DNA of 64,000 bases from Terrimonas pollutisoli (GTDB lineage Bacteria > Bacteroidota > Bacteroidia > Chitinophagales > Chitinophagaceae): contig NZ_JARKNA010000020.1 of the NCBI RefSeq assembly GCF_029360765.1, forward strand, positions 37,178-101,177, in the 5' to 3' direction. The notes under the pieces are model-generated. The model was given only the letters and a program-made list of their open reading frames with translations. It was not told the DNA's origin and did not search any database. Each line of letters starts with the position of its first letter. Position 1 is the stretch's first letter. Shown in pieces: positions 50,584 through 61,500 of this stretch. A program made the position numbers and the translations under genes.

Positions 50584-52038
50584 ATGAACTTAAGACGAAC
50601 CTTATTGCTCATAGGAGCAATAGTATTAACCATCTGTATCCACGCACAATCTGCTTCACAAGCGCAGGAGGATACGCTTCATTCGCCGAAGCTCCCATCA
50701 AAATACCTCGACAACATTTCCTCCAAAGCAACTTCCTTAGAACAAAAACTGGATAAGAAAACAACCAAGGCCTTACGGCAATTACAAAAGCAGGAAGACC
50801 GTATAAAAAATAAACTTGCCAGAAAGGATTCCCTTAAAGCGGCGGCAGTATTCGGCAATGCACAGCAACAATACGACCAACTGGAACAGAAGTTGTCTGC
50901 TAAGACTTCTTTGCAACAATACATTCCCTCCCTCGATACACTCAACACCTCGTTGAAGTTTTTGCAGCAGAACCCTCAGTTATTATCATCCGGTAAAGAC
51001 GTACAACAAAAATTACAGCATGCAACCGGTAAAGTGCAGGCACTGCAAGCGCAACTACAAAATGCGGAGGAGGTAAAAAAGTTTTTAAAAGAACGCCGAC
51101 AATACCTCAAAGATCAGTTGGTTAATCTTGGCTTTGCGAAAGAGCTAAAAAAGATAAACAAACAAGTTTACTATTATAGTGCGCAGGTCAGTGAGTACAA
51201 ATCATTATTAAAGGATCGCAAGAGAGCGGAAAAGAAGGCCCTGGAACTGCTTAGTAAGACAAAGCTGTTTCAAAACTTCATGCGAAAGAATAGCATGCTG
51301 GCCTCCTTGTTTCGCCTGCCCGGTGATCCGGCAGACCCCGTTTCACAACAAATCAGCTTTGCGGGATTACAAACACGGTCACAGGTAAGTGGAATGATCC
51401 AACAACAAATCGCCGCGGGTGGTCCCAATGCACAACAACAACTGCAACAAAACCTGCAGGGGGCACAGTCGCAGCTGAATGAATTAAAAAATAAGTTGAA
51501 TAAAATGGGTAGTAGCAGTAGTGAGGATATTCTACCCGATGGATTCAAACCCAACAATCAGAAAATCAAAAACTTTTTTCAGCGCATTGAATTAGGTACA
51601 AATATTCAATCGCAAAAAGCTAACGGTTATTTTCCGACGACAAGTGATGTAGGATTATCGTTGGGTTACAAGCTCAACGATAAATCAATTATAGGCATTG
51701 GAGGAAGTTACAAGCTTGGTTGGGGGCAGAATATCCGCCATATCAATATTACGCACCAGGGAGTGGGATTGAGAAGCTTTGCGGATTGGAAAATCAAAGG
51801 AAGTTTTTGGCTGAGCGGGGGGTATGAGATGAATTACCGCAGTGAATTCAGGAATGTAGATGAACTAAAGAGTTTAAATGCATGGCAGACTTCAGGGCTT
51901 GTGGGGTTGAGCAAGGTAGTATCGCTGAAGACAAAATTTTTTAAGAAAACAAAGTTGCAGTTGTTGTGGGATTTTTTGAGTTATCAACAAATGCCACGCA
52001 CCCAGCGGCTAAAATTCAGAATCGGATATACATTTTAA
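50584..52038 (+). CDS. Coiled-coil plus outer-membrane barrel-like protein, first gene of the RHS operon
   Basis: From the ATG at 50584 the product has 484 residues, with a signal peptide (MNLRRTLLLIGAIVLTICIHAQ). An upstream in-frame start at 50488 would bury the signal. Residues about 40-310 are Gln/Lys/Leu-rich helix with strong coiled-coil character (LEQKLDKKTTKALRQLQKQEDRIKNKL). The C-terminal 160 residues form amphipathic strands (VGLSLGYKLNDKSIIGIGGSYKLGWG, FWLSGGYEMNYRSEF) ending in RLKFRIGYTF with a terminal Phe, as in outer-membrane barrels. The next gene starts 5 bases after the stop. I infer an outer-membrane anchor or export partner for the RHS proteins. Confidence 0.65.
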   Translation: MNLRRTLLLIGAIVLTICIHAQSASQAQEDTLHSPKLPSKYLDNISSKATSLEQKLDKKTTKALRQLQKQEDRIKNKLARKDSLKAAAVFGNAQQQYDQLEQKLSAKTSLQQYIPSLDTLNTSLKFLQQNPQLLSSGKDVQQKLQHATGKVQALQAQLQNAEEVKKFLKERRQYLKDQLVNLGFAKELKKINKQVYYYSAQVSEYKSLLKDRKRAEKKALELLSKTKLFQNFMRKNSMLASLFRLPGDPADPVSQQISFAGLQTRSQVSGMIQQQIAAGGPNAQQQLQQNLQGAQSQLNELKNKLNKMGSSSSEDILPDGFKPNNQKIKNFFQRIELGTNIQSQKANGYFPTTSDVGLSLGYKLNDKSIIGIGGSYKLGWGQNIRHINITHQGVGLRSFADWKIKGSFWLSGGYEMNYRSEFRNVDELKSLNAWQTSGLVGLSKVVSLKTKFFKKTKLQLLWDFLSYQQMPRTQRLKFRIGYTF

Positions 52039-52043
52039 GTTTT

Positions 52044-55000
52044 ATGAAAAAATACTTTACCCTTTGTTTATTGTTATTGACAGGTATGATTGCTGTTGCA
52101 CAGCAAGGAATAAACCTACAGGTATTAACTCCGCCACCACCCGATGTCAGCGCTTTAGGTAAATTTGGATTAGTACCTGTTGATAATTTTACTGGAGTTC
52201 CTTCCATTTCTATTCCCGTTTACACGATAAAGGATGGAACACTGGAATTTCCGGTCTCCCTGCAGTATCACGCCGGAGGTATTAAGGTAAAGGAAGAAGC
52301 AAGTGAAGTTGGCCTCGGATGGGCTCTTAGCGCAGCAGGATCTATTGTAAGCATTATTAGGGGCCATCCTGATTTCGCAGGAGCACCATACGCTCCTGGG
52401 TTCTCGCATTCATATATCTACATGCCGGATCCTCCGGCTGTACAACTGAATACAAAATCACCTTACTATAGTCTGAATGACTGGTATTACCAGTGGAAAA
52501 ATGATTTACAGGATGTAGGATATTACGAGAACGACACACGGGTAAAAAGCGGTCTTACCCTGATCAAGAATGGGGCGATAAATCAGTACATTAATCATTT
52601 TACCTTTGGATATGATGGCCAAGCACCCGATTTTGCATCTGACCTGTATATAATAACAATAGGTAACAAATCATACAAGTTCATTTTTGACAATAATTTC
52701 AAACCTGTAGTGTTAGGGGATGGATCATTGAAGATCGAGTTGATTGATTATGACTGGAATTATCCTAACTGGAAGGTGACGGATGAAAGTGGTACTGCAT
52801 ATTATTTTGAACAAAGACAGTTTTACTATTCCAACAATAGCTATCCGGCCAACAGCGGTACTGCCAAAGAGTTGAATACATGGCACCTGACCAGGATAGT
52901 ATCCCCCACCTATGGTGAAATTACCTTTACATACCTGCATTCAAACCTGGATTTTATCTCGCCTGTGCCCAATATATCCCAAACCTACCTGGTTGGTAAT
53001 ACTTCACCGCATACGCAGCAGTATACGAATATGATAAAGGCACACTATACAATGTACCAGCAATTGAATATTGAGTCTATTCAGTTCAGCTTGGGGAACA
53101 TGAAGTTTTTTTACGATCCGGTTCGGCTCGATTTAATGGGAGCAAGACGTTTGCAGGCGATCGAAGTGCGGGATAAGAATGACCGGCTGGTGAAAAAGAT
53201 GATCTTGGACAATAACCATTATTTTACCGCTTCTTCCGGAATGGGGGGAGAGTATCCGAGCTCACTTCTCCCTGGAGAATTTACCTTAGATAAAACGACA
53301 AAGCGATTGAGGCTAAATGCAGTGTCGGAAGTGGATGTAGCCGATCCTGCTAAAGAAAAGAAATATACTTTTACCTATAATAATGGACTAAACCTTCCCT
53401 CCAAGCTGTCTTACTCAATAGATCACTGGGGTTATTATAATGGTGCCATAAACAGCGAGCTGGTTCCACCAGCTACTTTATCCGTCTCGACCAACCCAGC
53501 TATGGAATTTTCAGGCGCTAATAGAAATGCTGATCCTGCATATATGCAGGCGAATACGCTCACTGCCGTGCAATATCCTACAGGAGGAACAACCAACTTT
53601 ACATACGAAACAAACCAGTTCAAAAGAACCGAAACAGTAATTACCTACCAGGATGAGAGCAGCCAGTTGTACAAGGAAACCGGCTCCGCTACCGTAAATA
53701 CTTCGGGGTTCGTTGATGCAAACGGGAACTTTACAGTGGCTTCCGATTGGGCTGGAAAGAAGCTTAAAATAGTTTCAATAGTAGCAAGAAATTCGTCTTA
53801 TCCCCCCGACCCCTATACGCTGGATATTATTGTTAAGAAGAATGGTATTTTTCTGAAAAGAATTCCTGTCTCCACTGTTATCGGTACAAGTATGGATACT
53901 GATGAATCTATTATTCTTGAAACCGGGAATTATAACATTTCTTATGATGCGGCCACATCTGATTTTTTTAACAGTTGCGAAATCAGGAGAAGCGTATACG
54001 TGCTTAAGGCAAGCATGACTTCGGAGCAGGTGCTTAAGACCGTATATTCAGGCGGCCTTAGAATAAGTAAGATCCGGAATATTGACCCGTTGAGCGGCAA
54101 CGTTAATACGAAAACATATACCTATTCAAATGGCACTGAAGATGATCTTCCAGTTTATGAATCAGCGGAAGGGTATGATACATGGGTTGACTATGTTGAG
54201 GGGCAAATTGATTTAAATTGGAATTATTTCCGATACCGCTATGGGCAATCTATCTATCCATTTTCAGACGGGAGAAACGCCCCCTATTTCGGATACGAGA
54301 AGGTAGAAGTAAGGGACGTTGACAATAATAATAACGCCAATGGGTTAAGTGAATATAATTACAGCACTACCGGGAGTATTAATATTAATACGATGGCAAG
54401 GTTTAATACTGTCTTTGATCATTCTAGAATTATAAATCCCATTATGACGCCCATCCCGGATATTCCTATGGGAAGCAGGGGTAAATTGAACTTAGAGAAG
54501 CACTATAAGCTGGTAAATGGAACAACCCTACCGGTATCATCCACCACTTATTATTATACCAGGGACAACTCCACCACGGTGTGGCAAATGTTGTTTAATC
54601 AGGGATTAAGCGAAATTCTAGCAGCGAGTGCATGGAATTTAGAGCAGGAGTTCAAAATCGATGCGCATCATTTTTCAATTCCTGTGCTTCGCAATATGCT
54701 TCGTCGTAAAGAGTATAGTGAATATGATGCGTCAGGAAATGTAAGCATCAGCCAATTTGAGGACTATACTTATGACAATGTAAACGGACATTACCAGCTC
54801 ATTAAAAAAAGTACACAAAACTCCAAAGGAGAAACGCTTAATACCTATTACAAATATCCGCAAGACTTTGGCGATCTCACATCAGTGTCAAACCTCGACC
54901 AAGAATCACAGGGGCTCCGACTTTTGCAGCAAACGCATGTTGTTGCTCCCATTGAAATATACAATGAGCGGGTCAATACAAGCAATGCAAAAAAATATTT

Positions 55001-55556
55001 GGGCGGCCAGATAAATATATTTAATACTGATTTACCAACTATAAAACAAATTCTCGCACTGGAAACAGCAGCGCCTTTGACTACTTTTTCACCTTCCGCA
55101 GTGAATAATGGTGCATTTAACAAGAACAGTTTGTATACAAGCCGTATCAGGTTTACTAAATATGATGCTAATGGTAGATTAGTTGAGCAACAAAAGGAAA
55201 ACGATGTCAAGCATACCTATCTATGGGGATATAATGGTGCCTACCCGGTAGCAGAAGTGATTGGAGTTGACTATGCCAATGTAATTGCAACACCTGGGTT
55301 GAATCTTACGGTTATCCAATCATCTGCCACTACTGATGCGAACATGCGTGCAGAATTAAACAAGATCAGAGCCACATATCCTTCTGCCTTGGTCATCACT
55401 TATACTTATCAGCCGTTAGTCGGTATGACCAGTCAAACCGATGCCAATAATCGCATTACTTATTATGAGTATGATGGCTTTGGCCGTTTAAAGCTGATTA
55501 AGGACATGTATGGCAATATCATCAAAACCATGGATTACAAGTACAAAACCAATTAA
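52044..55556 (+). CDS. Large secreted SpvB/YD-repeat-like protein, second gene of the RHS operon
   Basis: From the ATG at 52044 the product has 1170 residues with a signal peptide (ending GMIAVAQ). The N-terminal region (GKFGLVPVDNFTGVPSISIPVYTIKDGTLEFPVSLQYHAGGIKV..SEVGLGWALSAAGSI) resembles the start of SpvB / Tc-toxin TcB-like shells. A long strand-rich middle follows. The C-terminus has YD-type repeats (TKYDANGRLVEQQKENDVKHTYLWGYNGAYPVAEV, YYEYDGFGRLKLIKDMYGNIIKTMDYKY) and then stops without a core or tip. It lies 10 bases before the RHS-core gene. Together they look like the two halves of an RHS shell split over two genes. Alternatively it is an independent surface protein. Confidence 0.72.
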   Translation: MKKYFTLCLLLLTGMIAVAQQGINLQVLTPPPPDVSALGKFGLVPVDNFTGVPSISIPVYTIKDGTLEFPVSLQYHAGGIKVKEEASEVGLGWALSAAGSIVSIIRGHPDFAGAPYAPGFSHSYIYMPDPPAVQLNTKSPYYSLNDWYYQWKNDLQDVGYYENDTRVKSGLTLIKNGAINQYINHFTFGYDGQAPDFASDLYIITIGNKSYKFIFDNNFKPVVLGDGSLKIELIDYDWNYPNWKVTDESGTAYYFEQRQFYYSNNSYPANSGTAKELNTWHLTRIVSPTYGEITFTYLHSNLDFISPVPNISQTYLVGNTSPHTQQYTNMIKAHYTMYQQLNIESIQFSLGNMKFFYDPVRLDLMGARRLQAIEVRDKNDRLVKKMILDNNHYFTASSGMGGEYPSSLLPGEFTLDKTTKRLRLNAVSEVDVADPAKEKKYTFTYNNGLNLPSKLSYSIDHWGYYNGAINSELVPPATLSVSTNPAMEFSGANRNADPAYMQANTLTAVQYPTGGTTNFTYETNQFKRTETVITYQDESSQLYKETGSATVNTSGFVDANGNFTVASDWAGKKLKIVSIVARNSSYPPDPYTLDIIVKKNGIFLKRIPVSTVIGTSMDTDESIILETGNYNISYDAATSDFFNSCEIRRSVYVLKASMTSEQVLKTVYSGGLRISKIRNIDPLSGNVNTKTYTYSNGTEDDLPVYESAEGYDTWVDYVEGQIDLNWNYFRYRYGQSIYPFSDGRNAPYFGYEKVEVRDVDNNNNANGLSEYNYSTTGSININTMARFNTVFDHSRIINPIMTPIPDIPMGSRGKLNLEKHYKLVNGTTLPVSSTTYYYTRDNSTTVWQMLFNQGLSEILAASAWNLEQEFKIDAHHFSIPVLRNMLRRKEYSEYDASGNVSISQFEDYTYDNVNGHYQLIKKSTQNSKGETLNTYYKYPQDFGDLTSVSNLDQESQGLRLLQQTHVVAPIEIYNERVNTSNAKKYLGGQINIFNTDLPTIKQILALETAAPLTTFSPSAVNNGAFNKNSLYTSRIRFTKYDANGRLVEQQKENDVKHTYLWGYNGAYPVAEVIGVDYANVIATPGLNLTVIQSSATTDANMRAELNKIRATYPSALVITYTYQPLVGMTSQTDANNRITYYEYDGFGRLKLIKDMYGNIIKTMDYKYKTN

Positions 55557-55566
55557 GCTGCACCCC

Positions 55567-58500
55567 ATGAATTATACGAACCAAACCCTGCATCAAAGAC
55601 TGGTGCTGTCTGCCTGCATAAAACCAGCCTTGATAAGGATTATTGCTGTACTGCTTCTGGCTGTTAGTTTTGTGATGAGTGTACAAGGCCAAAGCGACAC
55701 AACAGAAAAAAGAGTTGTAGTAGATAAGTCGAAAAATAAAAATACAGCTAAAACACAGGAGCAGCAACAGGCTCAGGCTATGTTATTGCCGCCCCCCGAT
55801 GGGTGTACTCTTAATGGCCTTACTTCGGTTACAGGTGGTAACACCTATACTTATCTTCTAATTTGTAGCGAGGGACAAATAGCCGATTACTGGGGCGTAA
55901 CAGGTGGAACGATCATTGACGTTTACAGCGATGAGATTACGATTCAATGGTGCAGTACCGGTTGTGGAAGCGGATCAGTAAGTGCGTATTCGGATGCAAC
56001 CGGGTTATTAGTTACAAAGAATGTTACCATCAGCTCGCCTCCCGGTCTAAGTGGTGGAACAATCAGTAATAGTTCACAAAGCATTAGCTATAATGCCACA
56101 CCTGCACAACTTAATGCATCAGTAGCCACAGGTGGCAGTTGCAGCGGCGCTTATTCTTATCAATGGCAAAAAGCCGCAGTAATAGATGACCCATATACAG
56201 ATATTGCTGGGGCCACGGGTCAGAACTATCAACCGCCCGCCCTCACCACTACCACGTATTACCGCAGAAAAGTGACCTGTAGCAGCTCCACTGCTTATAC
56301 CAATATTGCAACTATTACAGTAACAATACCTCCATTAAGCGGCGGTAATATCACCAGCGGTAACCAGACAATTACTTATAATACGATTCCGGCTACCATT
56401 ACTGCATCAGTAGCCACAAATGGTAATTGCGGCACCAGTTATGTTTACCAGTGGCAATCTTCAACAGATAACATAACCTTTACCGATGAAGCAGGAGCCA
56501 CAGGGCAAAACTTTTCTTTCAGCACCGCTCAAACACAAACAAAATATTACCGGCGTAGAACCACCTGCAGCAGTGAAACAGCCTACACGGGAGTTGTAAC
56601 CATCACCGTTGCCGCCGCATTGAATGGGGGCGCTATCACCAGCAGCAATCAGACGATTACGTATAATACCACTCCTGCTATAATTAATGCATCGGCAGCA
56701 TCAGGAGGTAACTGTGGTAGCAGCTACAGTTATCAATGGCAGTCATCCACAGATAATGTAAACTTTACGGACATCGGGGGAGCCACGGCGCAAAATCTTT
56801 CCTTCAGCAGCGCAGAGACCCAAACAAAATACTATCGCAGAAAAACAACCTGCGGTATCGAGACCCAATACACCGGCAGTATAACCGTAACTGTAGCTGC
56901 CCAGTTAAATGGTGGCAGCATCACCAGCGCCAATCAAACTATTACCTATAATTCCATACCTGCTACAGTTATAGCATCGGTGGCAACAAACGGCAACTGC
57001 GGCACCAGCTATGCTTACCAGTGGCAGTCATCAACTGATAATATAACTTTTACCAATATCAGTGGTGCCACAGCACAGAACCTTGCCTTTACTGTTGCGC
57101 AAACACAAACAAAATATTATCGTAGAAAGACGACCTGCAGTAGTGAAACACAATATACCGGGACTATCACTATAACAGTGGCTGCGCAATTAAATGGCGG
57201 TAGTATTACAAGTACGGATCAGTCGGTTGCCTATAATGGCGTGCCGACAGTTATTAACGCCACTGTTGCATCGGGCGGTAATTGCTCGGGCAGCTACACC
57301 TATCAATGGCAAAGCTCCACCAATAATATAACCTATAGCAATATATCAGGCGCTACCGCCCAAAACTTGACATTAACCGCCCAGACGCAGACAAAATATT
57401 ATCGCCGCAGAACAATCTGCAGCAGTGAAACACAATACACCGGCACGGTGCAGGTGATTGTTGCCTTTAATGCGGGTTGTTTAAACGGTTCGCAATCCAT
57501 ACAGCCGGGCGGAGCCGTAGCGGCATTTACGATCAGTAGTCTTGGCGGTGGAACCTGCCAGGCCACCTATACCTACCAGTGGGAACAATCTGGTGATGAG
57601 ATGAGCTGGGCGGTTATTAGCGGAGCTACCGGCAGCACTTATACGCCAGCTTCGCCTGCAAAAACTACCTACTACCGGGTGAAAATAAGCTGCGCCACAG
57701 AAAACGGCTATACCAACCCGGTTTCCATAAAAGTAAAGACCGCTGTTACTACCATCGTTCCTGATGGTTCCGCAGCGGGCAGTTCGCAAACAGCGGTAGC
57801 CATGCCATCCTATGCTGCTGGCACCGATGCCAATAATATGAACTATGTGCGGGTAAGGACTTTTGTAAAACCTGCTATTACGGATATTGCTACTGCCAAT
57901 GCACAAACCGATAAATATGACGTAAGCCAGGCTACCGAATACTTTGACGGGCTGGGTCGTTCAATACAATCAGTAGAAAAAAGTGCTACCCCTGCGGGTA
58001 ATGACATGATCAGCACTACCTGGTACGATGAGTACGGCAGGGTGGCCCAAAAATACCTGCCTTATACCGATAACCTGGCTACGGGCAACTTCCGTTTGGA
58101 TCCGGCAACGCAGCAACCGGTTTTTTATAATAGCTATTTAAATAACACGGAAGGCTTTTATTATTCCAAAACATTGTATGAAGCTTCTCCGCTCAACCGG
58201 GTACTGAAAGAAACGGCCCCCGGTAAAAGCTGGACGGGCAATGATCAAGGTGTGCGGGTAGAACAAAGAACCAACCGCAGTTGTGAAGATGTTAGGATAT
58301 GGACGATCGCTTCAGCCATCGCTTCAGTGCCGCAAATGGCAGGTCTATACAAAGCAGGGGAATTATATGTAACGGTGACTACGGACGAACATGAAAACAA
58401 AGTGATTGAATACAAAGACAAAGAAGGACAGGTGATATTAAAGAAAGTGCAGGTGTCCGACATATTGCAGGACGGACACACCGGCTGGCTTTGTACCTAT

Positions 58501-61500
58501 TATGTGTATGATGATCTGAACCAGTTGCGCTATGTGCTACCACCCAAAGCTGTGGAATGGCTGGCATCCAATAGCTGGAATCTTGCGAACACTACCATTC
58601 AGAATGAACTTTGCTTCCGTTATGAATATGATGCGAGAAAAAGAATGATCATCAAAAAAGTGCCGGGTGCGGGAGAAGTGTGGATGGTATATGATGCCCG
58701 TGACCGCCTGGTGATGACGCAGGATGCAAAGCTAAGGGGACAGGCTACCAAACAGTGGCTGGTGACAGAATATGATCAGCTAAACCGGCCTCTGCGCACC
58801 AAGCTTTGGAATGATGCCAATACAAGGGTTTATCATGAACCCCTGGCTTATAGTAGCACCAGCTATCCGGCAGCGACCAGTGGGTATGAATTATTAACAG
58901 AGACCTATTATGATGACTACAGCTATGTAGGAGCGAAGAGCTATGATAACAGCTATAATAGCCAGTTGCAGGCGGGCAATAACCGCTATGCAGAAACCAA
59001 TCCCACGACAAAATCTCAATTGACCCGAGGAATGGTTACCGGCACTAAAACAAAAGTGCTGGGCACGGCTTCCCAATACCTCATTACTTCTACGTTTTAT
59101 GATGATAAAGGAAGGGTGATCCAGATGCAGGCAGATAATGCCAGCGGCGGCGTGGACATTACCACCAATCAATATGATTTTAGTGGTAAAGTATTAAGCA
59201 ATGTGCTGCGACACCAGAAAAGTGGTGCCGGTGCATTGACTGTTACCTTACTTACCAAAATGGAGTATGACCATGCGGCCAGGGTGATGAATATAAAAAA
59301 GGTCATCAATGGTGGCGCAGAGAAACTGGTGGCGCAAAACAGCTATGACGAACTGGGGCAGTTAAAAACAAAAACACTCTCCCCCACCGGGGGAGCCGGA
59401 GGGGGCCCATTGGAAACCCTGGATTATAAATACAATATCCGTGGATGGCTGGCAGGCATTAATCGAGGCTATGCCAATCCCGTCTATACCAGCGAAGCAA
59501 CAGCGCAGGCCAATCGCTGGTTCGGCATGGAACTGAATTATGATTTTGGTTTTGGGAAAAATCAACTCACCGGCAATATCAGCGGTATTAAATGGAAAAG
59601 CAATGGCGATGATGAGCAGCGGGCCTATGGCTTTGACTATGACAATGTGAACCGGCTGCTGAAAGCCGACTTTACACAAAACAACAGCGGCTGGAATACA
59701 AGTGCCGGTGTGGACTTCAGTATAAAAATGGGCGATGGCATCAGCGCCACCATTGCCTATGATGCCAACGGTAATATTAAGCGGATGCAGCAATGGGGAC
59801 TAAAGATTACAGGCAGTGCCCAGGTGGATGATATGGTGTACAGCTACTATGCTAATACCAATAAACTACAGGCTGTAACGGAACAGGGTACAGGAACCAC
59901 CGATCATAAATTGGGTGACTTTACCGATAAGAACATCACTGCTACCGATTATGGATATGATGTGAATGGCAATATGGTGACTGACCTCAACAAAAAACTG
60001 AATGGCACGGCAGCATTAACGGTGACAAGCGGCGGTGCAATTAGCTATAATTACCTGAACCTGCCTCAAACCATCAATGCTAAAAAAGATGATAATACGG
60101 TAAAGGGAACGATTACTTACACCTATGATGCAGCGGGTAATAAACTCAAAAAAGTAACGGTTGATAATACGGTGGTGCCTGCTAAAACAACCACAACGGA
60201 GTATATCAACGGGTTTATATACGAGAACGACAAGCTGCAATTTACAGCGCAGGAAGAGGGTAGGATAAGAGCCGTTTATGATGCAGCAGGCACGACGCTT
60301 ACCGGTTTTGTTTTTGATTATTTTATCAAAGATCATTTGGGTAACGTAAGAATGGTATTGACAGAAGAAACAAAACCCGCCTCTGTTTACCAGGCCACCA
60401 TGGAAACAGCCAGCCGTGCTAATGAGACGCAGTTGTTTACCCAGATACCAGAAACCGAATCGCCAAAACCTGCCGGCTTTGACAGTGATGGCAATAATCA
60501 GATGGTAAGTAAACTGTTTAATAGTGGCACTACTGATAAAAGAGTTGGTCCAGGTGTAGTATTAAAAGTAATGGCGGGTGACAAATTTAAAGCGTTAACG
60601 CAAGGCTGGTATTTACCCGGTGCTGACCCTGCTACACCGTCGGGAGCCAGCAGTATCGTTAGCAACCTGGTATCTGCTTTTAGTGGCGGAATTCCATCAG
60701 GCGCCAGTCACACTGGTACACAGGTCTCCGGTAGTGGTGTGTTAAATGTGCCGGTTGGTGATTTTGTAACCTACCAGGGTACTCAAACTGCAGGAGCAAG
60801 GCCAAAGGCTTACCTGAACTGGATAATCTTAGATGATGAACAGTTTAAATTAGTAGCCGGTAATTATGGTACGGTGCAGATACCGGAGATCACGGGCACT
60901 ATGGGAAAACAGGTGATGCAGGCCAATAATGGTGGGGATATCGAGGTAAAGAAAAACGGGTATCTTTATGTTTATGTCAGCAACGAGAGCCAGGGCAGTG
61001 TTTATTTTGATGATATAAGAGTGGAGCATACAAGAGGTTCTTTGATAGAGGAGACTCATTATTATCCGTTCGGGTTGGTTCAACAGGGGATAAGTAGTAA
61101 AGCGTTGGCATTTGGTGGTGTTGATAATAAATATAAGTACAACGGTAAGGAAGAACAGCGTAAAGAGTTCAGTGATGGATCAGGATTGGAATGGACGGAT
61201 TATGGGGCAAGAATGTATGACCCACAAATTGGAAGATGGAATCATATAGACCCTCTCTGTGAGTTATACCGTCGTCATAGTCCTTATGTCTATGCAGTAA
61301 ACAATCCATTACGTTTTATAGACCCTGATGGAATGAAAGTAATTGAAACAAACGAAGGGACGACTTATACGGAGGAAGACGCTGTTAATGCATTTAAAGC
61401 TATGTTTGGAAGCCAAGAGCAAAGTGAAAATGACGAAGATGGTGAAGGCGGTGGCGATGGAGATGATAAGAAGAAAAAGAAAGATGACAAGAAAGCTGAT

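Noticed and set aside
56047..57471. CRISPR-like array suspected from the regular spacing
   Set aside because: The repeats are coding Ig modules of 285 bases, with no short repeat/unique spacer structure. The heptad arrays also lack spacers.
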